Positions 33,872 to 42,033 of a stretch of 64,000 bases of DNA are shown one piece after another. The position numbers and the translations under genes are program-made. The notes under the pieces are model-generated. The model made no database searches. It was not told where the DNA came from and worked only from the letters and a program-made list of their open reading frames with translations. This DNA comes from Nitratireductor luteus (GTDB lineage Bacteria > Pseudomonadota > Alphaproteobacteria > Rhizobiales > Rhizobiaceae), in NCBI RefSeq assembly GCF_026162365.1, contig NZ_JAOANW010000006.1, forward strand, positions 124,001 to 188,000. Direction: 5' to 3'. Numbering within the stretch: the first letter of the stretch is position 1; every line of letters begins with the position of its first letter.

Positions 33872-34837
33872 CTATTCGGAATCCGGCTGCTCGACGCCGC
33901 GCTCTTCGAAGAAGGCGATGGCGCCGGGGTGGTACTCCAATCCCGGGTAGCTCTTGTAGGCGGTCTGGAGATTGAGCGCCTTGAGCGGCGGATAGGCGTT
34001 ACCGATGGCTTCGGTGTTGTCGAAGATGACCGACAGGAAATCCTTGACCTGCTCATCCGGCACATGGCTGCCGGCCACGAGGATATTGTCCCACGTCACG
34101 AACATCATCGGCTCCTTGACGCCAACCCGCGGCGGTGCGGGGGTGACCTCGGAGAAATAAAAGGCCGGGCGGACCGCCTGAATTTTGGCGAGGTTCTCGT
34201 CATTGGCTTCGACGGTCAGGAAGCGCACGCCGCCGACCGAGGCGTCGATCTCGGCAACCTTCGGTCCGCCGACGGCGAAGAAGGCGCTATCGACACGCCC
34301 GGAAGCCATGTCGTCCGAGCCGCGGATCAATTCCGGCACCGGTACCTGCTTCACGTCATCCCAGCTCAGCCCGCCGGCGGCGAGGATGGCGGTGATGTGG
34401 GACCTTGCGATCGGGAATCCGTCCCAGCCCGAGGGCACGCTTTTGCCCGCGAGATCCGACACTGTGGTCAATCCGGAGCTTTCCTTCACATAGAGCCCGA
34501 CCGGGAAGGGATTGATGCGCGCAATGACCCGCAGGTTGGGCAACGCGGTACCATATTCGCCGCTGCCCGCGACCGCAGAAATGGCGTCGTTGACATCGTT
34601 GAGCGCGAACTCCGCGATGCCTTCGTTCAATGCCTGCATCATCTGTGCATTACCGCCGTAAGGCTGCACCACCATGCGCAGATCGCTGCTTTCGCGCGCC
34701 TGACCGGCAATGACGGACGACATGGTGTTCCACACCGATCCCTGTGGCGGGGTTGCGATGGAACTGACCTGCGCGGCGGCGGGCACGGTTAACCCGAGCG
34801 CCAAGCTGGCTGCCAATAAATAGTTGCTGATCTTCAT
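33872..34837 (-). CDS. TAXI family TRAP substrate-binding protein
   Basis: Periplasmic receptor, 321 residues, with a signal peptide (YLLAASLALGLTVPAAAQ). TAXI features: SSIATPPQGSVWNTMSSVIA opening, VVQPYGGNAQMMQALNEGIAEFALNDV, and GWDGFPIARSHITAILAAGGLS. These receptors bind acids such as glutamate, and in catabolic clusters aromatic acids. The gene begins 61 bases after the fusion enzyme gene ends and is presumably in the same transcript. Ligand inferred as a hydroxybenzoate. Confidence 0.83.
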   Translation of the reverse strand: MKISNYLLAASLALGLTVPAAAQVSSIATPPQGSVWNTMSSVIAGQARESSDLRMVVQPYGGNAQMMQALNEGIAEFALNDVNDAISAVAGSGEYGTALPNLRVIARINPFPVGLYVKESSGLTTVSDLAGKSVPSGWDGFPIARSHITAILAAGGLSWDDVKQVPVPELIRGSDDMASGRVDSAFFAVGGPKVAEIDASVGGVRFLTVEANDENLAKIQAVRPAFYFSEVTPAPPRVGVKEPMMFVTWDNILVAGSHVPDEQVKDFLSVIFDNTEAIGNAYPPLKALNLQTAYKSYPGLEYHPGAIAFFEERGVEQPDSE

Positions 34838-34898
34838 TTCATTCCTCCCATTGATAAGAATTGTTTGCCGAACCGTGCCGAGGAGCCTCCCAGCCCTG

Positions 34899-37643
34899 TC
34901 ACAGACTTTCCTCTTTCACTGGCAAGAGCGCTTGCCGGTCTATCTTTCCGGTGCCGGTCTTGGGCAGGTCGGCGACATACTCGACGATGCGTGGATATTT
35001 GTATGGCTGTAGCCGAGACTTGATGTAGGCGCGCAGGGTTTCGCTCAGTTCGTCACTCCCGGCTTTACCCTCGCGCAAACGGACCACGGCTCGCAGAGTC
35101 ATCCTGCGGTCTGCCATTTCGTGCGCCATCACGGCACATTCGTGGACGTCGGGATGCTCGTTCAGGCAGCGCTCCACCTCCAGCGGCCAGACCCACTGGC
35201 CCGAAACCTTGATCAACTCGTCGGCGCGCCCCTGGAAGTAGTAATAGCCGTCCTTCTCGATAAAACGGTCGCCGGTATAGAGCCAGTCTCCGCGCATGGT
35301 GTCGCGGGTCTTGTCCGGCCGGTTCCAGTAGCAGGGGGCCGAGGAATGGCCGCGCACGAACATCACGCCTTCCTCGCCGGGACCTGCCGGTTTTCCCTCA
35401 GGCGTCTCCAGGCGCACCTCATAGCCCGGGACGCGGGCGCCAGCGGAGCCGATGCGGTGGTCGTCCAGGGAGTTGGACAGATAGATGTGCAGCATCTCTG
35501 TCGAACCCAGCCCCTCGGTTGGGCCGTGCCCCGTCAGCGCCTTCCAGGAGTCATAGATTTCCTGCGACAGGATTTCAGCCGCCGACATGGACTGACGCAG
35601 CGAGCTCAGATCGCGCGCCTCGACACCTTCGGTCCGCGCCAGTGCCGTGTAGAGCGTCGGAAGGCCAAAGAGCACCGACGGGCAAAACTGCTCGATTGTA
35701 TCCAGTACCGCGTCGGGGCGCGGCTGACCCGGCAGCAAAAGCGTTGTCGCGCCGATGGAGAAGGGAAAGGTGATCGCGTTCCCGAAGCCGTAGGCGAAGA
35801 AGATCTTCGGCACCGAAAAACAGATGTCGTCGGCACGCAGCTTCAAAACGTGCTTACCGAAGGAGGCCTGCGTATAGGCCATATCGTGATGCAGGTGGAC
35901 AATCCCCTTGGGCCGACCGGTCGAGCCGGAGGAATACATCCAGAAGGCCATGTCGTCCGGGCCGGTGTCGGCACAGTCGAGCGTCTGCGGCTGTCCGTTC
36001 AGGAAGTCAGCGGCTGCGATGCGCCCTGCCCCTTCGGCCATGCCGTTGGCGATCACCACCTGTTCCAGCGCTGTGCCGTTCAGCGTCTCCGGCCCAAAGC
36101 GGTCCGCCAGGGATGCCTCGCATACAGCGATCCGCGCGCCGGTGTCCTGCAGGAAGAAGTTCAGGAGGTCGGGCGTGGTCTGTGTGTTCAGGAGCACAGG
36201 CACGAAGCCGGCGCGCACCGCCCCGAAGAAGGCCGCCGGATAGGCCGGCGTATCATCGAGGAAGAACGGGATGCGGTCCCCCCGCTTCAGCCCGGCGGCG
36301 ATGAAGGCGTTGCCCCACCGCGCCGCCTCTGCCACCAGTTCGGCATAGGTCAGTGTGCCGGCCGGCCCGATCACTGCGGGCTTGTCGGGATTGCGGGCGA
36401 GATTGTCCCACAGGATGGCGGAGCAGTTCGGGTGTGCAGCCCTGTCGAAGCCAAGTTCGACGGCACCGGGCGCATCGTCCTTTACCGGGTCGGCAAGAGC
36501 GCTGCCTTCCGCCGCCCTCTCGGCCTCGTAACGGGCCATAAACCCCGGCGCGATCTTGCGCAGACGCTCCATGTCCATCCGGCCGGAGCGCGTCAGGTAG
36601 TCGAAAGCGAAATCGACCGGCGGCAAAGCCATCTTCGCCGCAAAGCTCTCATACCAATTTGCAGAGGTGTTGGCAGCGTCGACAATCTTCTTGGCGACCG
36701 GCTGCCGCTCGGCCTGGTAGGCCGCAAGCGCCTCATCGACATCGTCATGCGCGGCCAGCGAGCGGACGAGCGCGATGGCATCCTCCATCGCCAGTCGCGT
36801 GCCGGAACCGATCGAGAAATGCGCGGTATGGGCGGCGTCGCCCAAAAGCACATGCCGCCCCGTGACCCAGTTCTGGCACCATAGCCGCGGAAACTGCCGC
36901 CACATGGACTTGTTGGTGATCAGCGGCGCGCCTTCCAGAACGTCGGCAAAGATCGTTTCACACAACCGCGCGCTCTGCGTTTCGTCCATGTCCGCAAAGC
37001 CGTATGCGCCGAAGGTGGCCTCGTCGCATTCGACGATGAAGGTGCTGCGGTTCGGGGAGAACCGGTAGTGATGCGCGTTCAACGCCCCCTTCTCGGTCTC
37101 CACGAAGGTCTGGGTCAGCGTATCGAAGGGGCGTTCCGTGCCGAACCAGGCGAAACGGTTGCTGAAATGCTCGAGCACCGGCGCGAATTCCGCCTCGCGC
37201 GAACGGCGGACCAGGGAGTTCAGCCCATCTGCTCCGATAATGAGATCCGCCTGCAATTCGTCAAGCGCGGTCACCGTATGCGAGAAGCGCATTTCCACGC
37301 CGACTGCTTGCGCCCGCTTGCGCAGGATCTCGATCAACTCCAGCCGGCCAATGGAGGCAAATCCGACGCCGTCGAGGATCACCTGCCCGGCTGGCAGGTT
37401 CAGCGTCATATTCCGCCAGCGCTCCATGCGCGGCGTCACAAGATCATGGGTCTCAGGATCGTCGGCCTTGAGGAAATCCAGCGCCTGGTCGGAGAAGACA
37501 ACACCAAAGCCGAAAGTCGCGCCTTCCGGATTCTGCTCGGTTACACGCACCCGCGCAGCCGGCAGGAAACGTCGCAGCAGGATCGCGGCATAGAGCCCTG
37601 CCGGACCTGCACCCAAGATCTCGATGCTGGACAGCCTAGCCAT
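34899..37643 (-). CDS. Fusion of aryl-CoA FAD monooxygenase and benzoate-CoA-type ligase
   Basis: 914-residue two-enzyme protein. Residues 1-380 are a group A flavin monooxygenase of the salicylyl-CoA 5-hydroxylase/2-aminobenzoyl-CoA monooxygenase type: GAGPAG (11-16), FGFGVVFSD (45-52), ADG (138-140), GDAAH (268-272). Residues about 400-914 are a benzoate-CoA-ligase-type enzyme: SSGSTGRPKG (571-580), GSTEMLH (713-719), YTGDRF (789-794), catalytic Lys900 in KTGTGKIDR. All catalytic motifs look intact, so one chain can activate the acid and hydroxylate the thioester. The old-yellow-enzyme domain found at this C-terminus in aminobenzoyl-CoA monooxygenase is absent. Substrate may be salicylate (5-hydroxylation) or 4-hydroxybenzoate (1-hydroxylation with NIH shift); both give gentisyl-CoA. 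ATG 37643 follows GGGAGGAG; an upstream GTG does not. Confidence 0.87.
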   Translation of the reverse strand: MARLSSIEILGAGPAGLYAAILLRRFLPAARVRVTEQNPEGATFGFGVVFSDQALDFLKADDPETHDLVTPRMERWRNMTLNLPAGQVILDGVGFASIGRLELIEILRKRAQAVGVEMRFSHTVTALDELQADLIIGADGLNSLVRRSREAEFAPVLEHFSNRFAWFGTERPFDTLTQTFVETEKGALNAHHYRFSPNRSTFIVECDEATFGAYGFADMDETQSARLCETIFADVLEGAPLITNKSMWRQFPRLWCQNWVTGRHVLLGDAAHTAHFSIGSGTRLAMEDAIALVRSLAAHDDVDEALAAYQAERQPVAKKIVDAANTSANWYESFAAKMALPPVDFAFDYLTRSGRMDMERLRKIAPGFMARYEAERAAEGSALADPVKDDAPGAVELGFDRAAHPNCSAILWDNLARNPDKPAVIGPAGTLTYAELVAEAARWGNAFIAAGLKRGDRIPFFLDDTPAYPAAFFGAVRAGFVPVLLNTQTTPDLLNFFLQDTGARIAVCEASLADRFGPETLNGTALEQVVIANGMAEGAGRIAAADFLNGQPQTLDCADTGPDDMAFWMYSSGSTGRPKGIVHLHHDMAYTQASFGKHVLKLRADDICFSVPKIFFAYGFGNAITFPFSIGATTLLLPGQPRPDAVLDTIEQFCPSVLFGLPTLYTALARTEGVEARDLSSLRQSMSAAEILSQEIYDSWKALTGHGPTEGLGSTEMLHIYLSNSLDDHRIGSAGARVPGYEVRLETPEGKPAGPGEEGVMFVRGHSSAPCYWNRPDKTRDTMRGDWLYTGDRFIEKDGYYYFQGRADELIKVSGQWVWPLEVERCLNEHPDVHECAVMAHEMADRRMTLRAVVRLREGKAGSDELSETLRAYIKSRLQPYKYPRIVEYVADLPKTGTGKIDRQALLPVKEESL

Positions 37644-37680
37644 GTCTCCTCCCAAACTCACTCGACAGATTGAGATTAGA

Positions 37681-37708
37681 AGGATAGATTGTTTTCCATA
37701 TTATGCAA
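37681..37708 (-). promoter_or_regulatory. Candidate promoter of the aryl-CoA/gentisate operon
   Basis: On the minus strand TTGCAT (37703-37708) and TATCCT (37681-37686) are 16 bases apart, ahead of the fusion gene. The region is only 85 bases and also serves the divergent thioesterase/IclR genes, so an IclR operator is expected here (ATTG and CAAT half-sites flank the spacer). Confidence 0.35.
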
Positions 37709-37728
37709 TGCTTTTTATGGAGCAGAAA

Positions 37729-38148
37729 ATGCGAACGGCGCACAGCCTTGATTATTCGATCAGTTTCGGCGATTGTGATCCTGCCGGAATCGTCTTTTAT
37801 CCGCACGTTTACGCATGGTTCGACCGCACCTTCCACGACTGGCTCAGGCGCTTCGGCGGGCATGGCGCGATTTGCGAAACGCTGGGAGCCATCGGTCTGG
37901 GGCTTATGGAAGCCGGCGCCCAGTTCCGTCGGCCGATGCGCGATGGAGACGTCCTGACCCTCACCCTTTCCGTCGAGGAATGGGGCCGCAAAACCCTGCG
38001 CCTTTCCTATGAGGGGCGTGTCGGCGGCCATGTCACGGTTGTGGGGAACGAGTTGCGAGCGCTGTTCAAGCGTACCGATAACGGTATGGTCGCTGCGGAA
38101 GTCGGGGCACTGCGCAGAATGGTGGAAGGTGATGGCCAAGGACGATAA
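37729..38148 (+). CDS. Acyl-CoA thioesterase, 4-hydroxybenzoyl-CoA thioesterase-like
   Basis: 139-residue hotdog-fold thioesterase. The catalytic Asp lies in FGDCDPAGIVFYPHVY, the signature of 4-hydroxybenzoyl-CoA thioesterase, close to the N-terminus. Predicted to hydrolyse gentisyl-CoA to gentisate and CoA, the step needed between the fusion enzyme and the ring-cleavage dioxygenase. ATG at 37729 has GGAG seven bases upstream; the frame extends further 5' without any site. Divergent from the fusion gene, and its end overlaps the IclR gene by 17 bases, so enzyme and regulator are co-translated. Confidence 0.85.
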   Translation: MRTAHSLDYSISFGDCDPAGIVFYPHVYAWFDRTFHDWLRRFGGHGAICETLGAIGLGLMEAGAQFRRPMRDGDVLTLTLSVEEWGRKTLRLSYEGRVGGHVTVVGNELRALFKRTDNGMVAAEVGALRRMVEGDGQGR

Positions 38149-38941
38149 GGGCGAGGGACAGACGGGTGGCATTCAATCACTCGACGCGGCATTGCGGCTG
38201 CTCGGCGCCATGATGGAACACCGCGGACCGGTGTCGCTGTCGGAGCTCGCCCGCGAGTGCCGCATGCCGCCCAGCAAGGTGCATCGCTATCTCGCCTCCT
38301 TTCAGCGAGCCGGTCTCGTGGAGCAGGCCGGCCGCTCCGGAAAATACGATCTCGGCCCCGGCGCGGTGACGCTCGGCCTTTCGGCGCTTGCCCGGCACGA
38401 TTTTGTGAACCGTGCCTCCGACGCCTTGCCAGATCTGTGCACGGAATCCGGACTGACAGCGCTGCTCTCCGTTTGGGGAAACCAGGGTGCGACAGTGATC
38501 CGCTGGGAGCGCGCCGCCTCGCCCACGGTCACTTCGATGGGCCTTGGGACCACGCTGCCCCTGCTCAATTCCGCTACGGGGCGCGCCTTCCTCGCCTGGG
38601 CGCCCCAGGCCCCGCTTCAGGCGATCCGCGCGGCCGAAATTCGCGGCGCGCGCAAGAATCCGGCCATCGCCCCGGATTTGGCGCCGACGGAGCGCGATCT
38701 CGAAAAGCTGGTCGGGACCATTCGTGCCCAGGGCTATGCCTCGGTGGAAGGCAAGTTCATACCCGGCCTCGTGGCCATCGCCGCTCCCATCCTCGACTGG
38801 CAGGGAGAAGCGCAGGCCGTGGTGACCTTGATTGGCACCGACCCGGGCGTTGTCCAGCCGGGATCGGAAGCCGTTGCGCGCCTCGTTGCCTTCTGCAAGG
38901 AGCTTTCTTTTGCCCCTATGACCTTGGCCGACGCGAAATAG
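38132..38941 (+). CDS. IclR family regulator
   Basis: 269-residue regulator: winged helix (about 12-75, LSELARECRMPPSKVHRYLASFQ) and GAF-like effector domain (about 90-255). ATG at 38132, GGAAGG upstream, starting inside the thioesterase gene. It sits between the gentisate and gamma-resorcylate modules but faces the 37644-37728 divergent promoter region, so control of the aryl-CoA/gentisate genes with an aromatic acid or its thioester as effector is likely. IclR members of aromatic pathways (PcaR, PobR) can act as activators. Confidence 0.83.
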   Translation: MAKDDKGEGQTGGIQSLDAALRLLGAMMEHRGPVSLSELARECRMPPSKVHRYLASFQRAGLVEQAGRSGKYDLGPGAVTLGLSALARHDFVNRASDALPDLCTESGLTALLSVWGNQGATVIRWERAASPTVTSMGLGTTLPLLNSATGRAFLAWAPQAPLQAIRAAEIRGARKNPAIAPDLAPTERDLEKLVGTIRAQGYASVEGKFIPGLVAIAAPILDWQGEAQAVVTLIGTDPGVVQPGSEAVARLVAFCKELSFAPMTLADAK

Positions 38942-38975
38942 ACCACGCGGGTCGTCCCTAAGCGGGCGGCTGCTC

Positions 38976-40031
38976 TCAAGCATCGGAGCCATGGAATGCG
39001 TGCTCCAGAAGTTCACGGATGCGGGCCTCAGTGAGTGGCTCGGGGTTCCAGTACGGGTTCGACATCGCCTGGGCCACGGCCGGCTCGATGCCTTCCGCGG
39101 TCATGCCGATCTCCTTGAGGGACATCGGCGCACCAACGCGGCGTGCGAGGCCCTGCAAACCCTTTGCGGCGTCCCCTGCCCCGAGCGCGCGCGCCACCTT
39201 TGCCGCTGCCGCAGGTGCCGCCTCCGTGTTGTAGCGCATGGCATGGGGCAGGATGACGGCATGCGTTTCCGCATGGGGAAGATCGAACATGCCGCCCAGC
39301 GTGTGACAGAGCTTGTGGTGCAGCGCCATGCCGACCGAACCGAGGCAGATACCGCAGAGCCAAGCGCCGTAAAGCGCGTCCGACCGCGTATAGAGATCGT
39401 TGGGTTTCGCTACGATGCCCGGCAGCGCTCGGGCGAGTGCGGCGATCCCTTCCTCGGCCATCAGATCGATCACAGGGTTGCGGTCCTGCGCATAGAGCGC
39501 CTCGACGCCGTGGGCGATGGCGTTCATGCCGCTCACGGCGGAGAGCTTCGCCGGCAGCCCGAGTGTCAGCGAAACATCGTAGATGACGGTTTCCGGCAGC
39601 ACCTTCGGGTCGCGCAGCGTGGTCTTGCGGTCGTGCTCGGTCTGGCCAAGGATCGGCGTCATTTCCGAGCCTGCGTAGGTGGTGGGCACGACGAGTTGTG
39701 GCAGGTCTGTGCGCAGCGCAATCGCCTTGCCGAGGCCGGTCGTCGATCCGCCGCCGATGGCCACAATGCCGTCCGCGCCGCAGCGCTCGACCTCGCGCAT
39801 AGCCCGCTCGGTCACATCAATGGGTGTGTGCATGGCAGCTTCCGAGAAAATGCCGGCGGCAAGCGTGCTCAGACGCCGCGCGGTATCCTCAGCCATATCC
39901 CGCTGATGGGGCGTCGAAAGCACGAGCGAGCGCGTGACGCCGAGGCGCTCCACCTCGGGAGCAAGTGTGTCGAGCGTGCCGCTGCCGAAGATGACCCTCG
40001 TGGGAAGACCGGTATAAGTGAATGCCTGCAT
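38976..40031 (-). CDS. graC: Maleylacetate reductase
   Basis: 351-residue iron-containing alcohol dehydrogenase family enzyme that reduces maleylacetate to 3-oxoadipate. The nucleotide-binding GGGSTTGLGKAIAL and the metal region MNAIAHGVEALYAQDRNP followed by ALHHKLCHTLGGMFDLPHAETH show the maleylacetate reductase subgroup. ATG 40031 with AGGAGG upstream; the longer open frame beyond it is not supported. Last gene of the gamma-resorcylate operon, following the hydroxyquinol dioxygenase by 50 bases, and it provides the final step to the 3-oxoadipate pathway. Confidence 0.88.
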   Translation of the reverse strand: MQAFTYTGLPTRVIFGSGTLDTLAPEVERLGVTRSLVLSTPHQRDMAEDTARRLSTLAAGIFSEAAMHTPIDVTERAMREVERCGADGIVAIGGGSTTGLGKAIALRTDLPQLVVPTTYAGSEMTPILGQTEHDRKTTLRDPKVLPETVIYDVSLTLGLPAKLSAVSGMNAIAHGVEALYAQDRNPVIDLMAEEGIAALARALPGIVAKPNDLYTRSDALYGAWLCGICLGSVGMALHHKLCHTLGGMFDLPHAETHAVILPHAMRYNTEAAPAAAAKVARALGAGDAAKGLQGLARRVGAPMSLKEIGMTAEGIEPAVAQAMSNPYWNPEPLTEARIRELLEHAFHGSDA

Positions 40032-40081
40032 GTCAGCCTCCTGGCCTAGAGCGCCGTGCGTCCATTCGGACGCACGGCGCT

Positions 40082-41017
40082 CTATTTTCCTTGTTTTTCC
40101 GCATTTATGCGGACGCCAGATGGTTCCATCTGGCTGCAAAATGCTTTTGTCAGGACGAAATGCCAGTTCACGCTCCAGTAGGGTGCTGCGAGACCCGCAT
40201 CCTCGCCTGTTCCAGGCTGCTCCATGCACCGGAAGTCCGCTATCAGGCTCTCCTTTACGCCGAACACGGCGTCCTGATCGAGATAATCGCAGTCGGGCGG
40301 GAAGATGTGGGTGATGAGCGGATCGTAGCCTGGCGCGGTGACGATGAAATGGATGTGCGCGGCGCGGTTGGGGTGACGCCCGAGTTGGCCGAGCAGCTTG
40401 CCCACCGGACCGTCATCGGGGATCGGGTAGTAGCGTGGCTTGACGGAGCGGAAGCGATAGCTGCCGTTCTCGTCCGCAGTGAAGACGCCGCGCAGGTTCC
40501 AGTCCGGCTGAACGCCCTTCTGCTGCACGTCATAGAAGCCGTCGTCATTGGTCTGCCAGACATCGATGAGCGCGCCCTCAACAGGCTTACCTTCCGTGTC
40601 CCGCACGACGCCGCCCACCACCAGCGGCTCTCCTTTGCCGTCCAGGCAGATATTGGTGCCGCGCTCGTATCGGGGAGCTTCAGGCACGTAGAACGGGCCG
40701 AGGATCGTGTTTTCCGTGGCGCCGGACGGGCGGCGATGGTTGATCGCGTCGACCAGCATGGAGACGCCGAGCACATCCGACAGCAGGATGAACTCCTGAC
40801 GCCAATCCGTGCACATGTGGCCGGTTTTTGTGAGGAAATCGATTGCGGCCAGCCATTCCTCATGGGTGGGCTCCACTTCCTTCACCGCCGCGTGCAGATG
40901 GTGGACGATCGCCGCCATCACCTCACTCAGCCGCGGATCCACATCCGCGCCCATGCGCGCGTTGACCACTTCCACAGAGCTCTCCTCGGAGAAGAGAGGG
41001 TATTTGTTGGCCGTCAT
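40082..41017 (-). CDS. graB: Hydroxyquinol 1,2-dioxygenase
   Basis: 311-residue intradiol dioxygenase opening hydroxyquinol (1,2,4-trihydroxybenzene) to maleylacetate. Fe(III) ligands: Tyr162 (DGFYD), Tyr197 (RYYPIP), His221 and His223 (RAAHIHF). The N-terminal helical linker domain (about 1-100) and ENTILGPFYVPEAPRYERG are those of hydroxyquinol-type, not catechol-type, enzymes. Ten bases behind the decarboxylase gene. ATG at 41017. Confidence 0.9.
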   Translation of the reverse strand: MTANKYPLFSEESSVEVVNARMGADVDPRLSEVMAAIVHHLHAAVKEVEPTHEEWLAAIDFLTKTGHMCTDWRQEFILLSDVLGVSMLVDAINHRRPSGATENTILGPFYVPEAPRYERGTNICLDGKGEPLVVGGVVRDTEGKPVEGALIDVWQTNDDGFYDVQQKGVQPDWNLRGVFTADENGSYRFRSVKPRYYPIPDDGPVGKLLGQLGRHPNRAAHIHFIVTAPGYDPLITHIFPPDCDYLDQDAVFGVKESLIADFRCMEQPGTGEDAGLAAPYWSVNWHFVLTKAFCSQMEPSGVRINAEKQGK

Positions 41018-41027
41018 AATCCGCCTC

Positions 41028-42002
41028 CTACAAGCTGAAGAGCGCCTTTGCGTTGGTCCGGCCGATCTTGGTGCGATCCGCCTCGGAGATGGTGGCGCTG
41101 TCGAACCAGTCCGCCGCGTGGTCGATATTCTCGAACGGCCAATCGGTGGAGAAGAGGATGCGGTCCGAGCCGATCTCCAGCATGGCGTCGATCAGCGTCT
41201 GGGTGCGGAAGTTGCCGGAGGTGGTGATGTAGAAGTTCTCGTTGAAATAATCCGCGATACGCCGCTTTGCTGGATATTTCGGCGGCACCTTCACCCAGGC
41301 ATTGCGATTATCGATGCGCCACATCATGTAGGGCAGCCCCTCGCCCATGTGGCCGAGGATGATCTGCAGGCCGGGATGTTCGTCGAACAGACCCGAACCC
41401 ATCAGCCGCAGCGCATGCACCGCCGTTTCCTGCGCGAAGGCCCAGGTGGGGCCCATCAGCCAGGGATGGCCTTCGTAGATGCGACTATCCTCTGGCAGGG
41501 GATTGCGCGGATGCAGATAAAACGGCACGTCGAGCGCGGCGACCGTAACCCAGAAGCCGCGATATTGCGGCAGATCATAATAAAGCAGATCATTAGTGTC
41601 GCTGCGCTGGCTGAAACCGTTCACCAATGCGCCGACGAAGCCGAGATCCTTGACGCAGCGCTCCAACTCACGCGATGCCGCTTCCGGGTCCTGCAGCGGC
41701 AGGGCGGCAAAGGCGCGGAACCGGCTAGGGCGTTTGGCGCATTCCTCGGCCAGGGCGTCGTTCGCGCGGCGCGAGATTTCGACGGCCTTGCCGGTATCGG
41801 GGATTGCCTGAACGGCGGGCGCGTTGAGCGAAAGGATCATCATGTCGATCCCGTGCTGGTCCATGAGCCTCAGACGTGTGTCCTGGATATCGAGCAGCCT
41901 GCCTTTCAACTCTGTCCAATAGTCTCCCGGCACGAACCCCGCTGAATCCATCAGCGTTTCGGGAATGGCGAAATGCTCTTCGAGCGCGATCTTGCCTTGC
42001 AT
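41028..42002 (-). CDS. graF: Gamma-resorcylate (2,6-dihydroxybenzoate) decarboxylase
   Basis: 324-residue amidohydrolase-fold decarboxylase giving resorcinol from 2,6-dihydroxybenzoate. Residue positions match the well studied Rhizobium enzyme exactly: metal ligands Glu8, His10, His164 and Asp287, and catalytic His218 (ILGHMGE). The reaction is reversible in homologues. ATG 42002 has GGGAGGAAAC upstream; the longer frame to 42095 has no site and lies in graA. The full set of neighbours (resorcinol hydroxylase, hydroxyquinol dioxygenase, maleylacetate reductase) fits. Confidence 0.92.
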   Translation of the reverse strand: MQGKIALEEHFAIPETLMDSAGFVPGDYWTELKGRLLDIQDTRLRLMDQHGIDMMILSLNAPAVQAIPDTGKAVEISRRANDALAEECAKRPSRFRAFAALPLQDPEAASRELERCVKDLGFVGALVNGFSQRSDTNDLLYYDLPQYRGFWVTVAALDVPFYLHPRNPLPEDSRIYEGHPWLMGPTWAFAQETAVHALRLMGSGLFDEHPGLQIILGHMGEGLPYMMWRIDNRNAWVKVPPKYPAKRRIADYFNENFYITTSGNFRTQTLIDAMLEIGSDRILFSTDWPFENIDHAADWFDSATISEADRTKIGRTNAKALFSL

Positions 42003-42033
42003 GTTTCCTCCCTTGAGGTGTGTTCGAGCCGGG

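Noticed and set aside
35121-36884. 587-codon open frame on the plus strand
   Set aside because: Antisense to the fusion enzyme, whose motifs on the minus strand are unmistakable; an effect of high GC.
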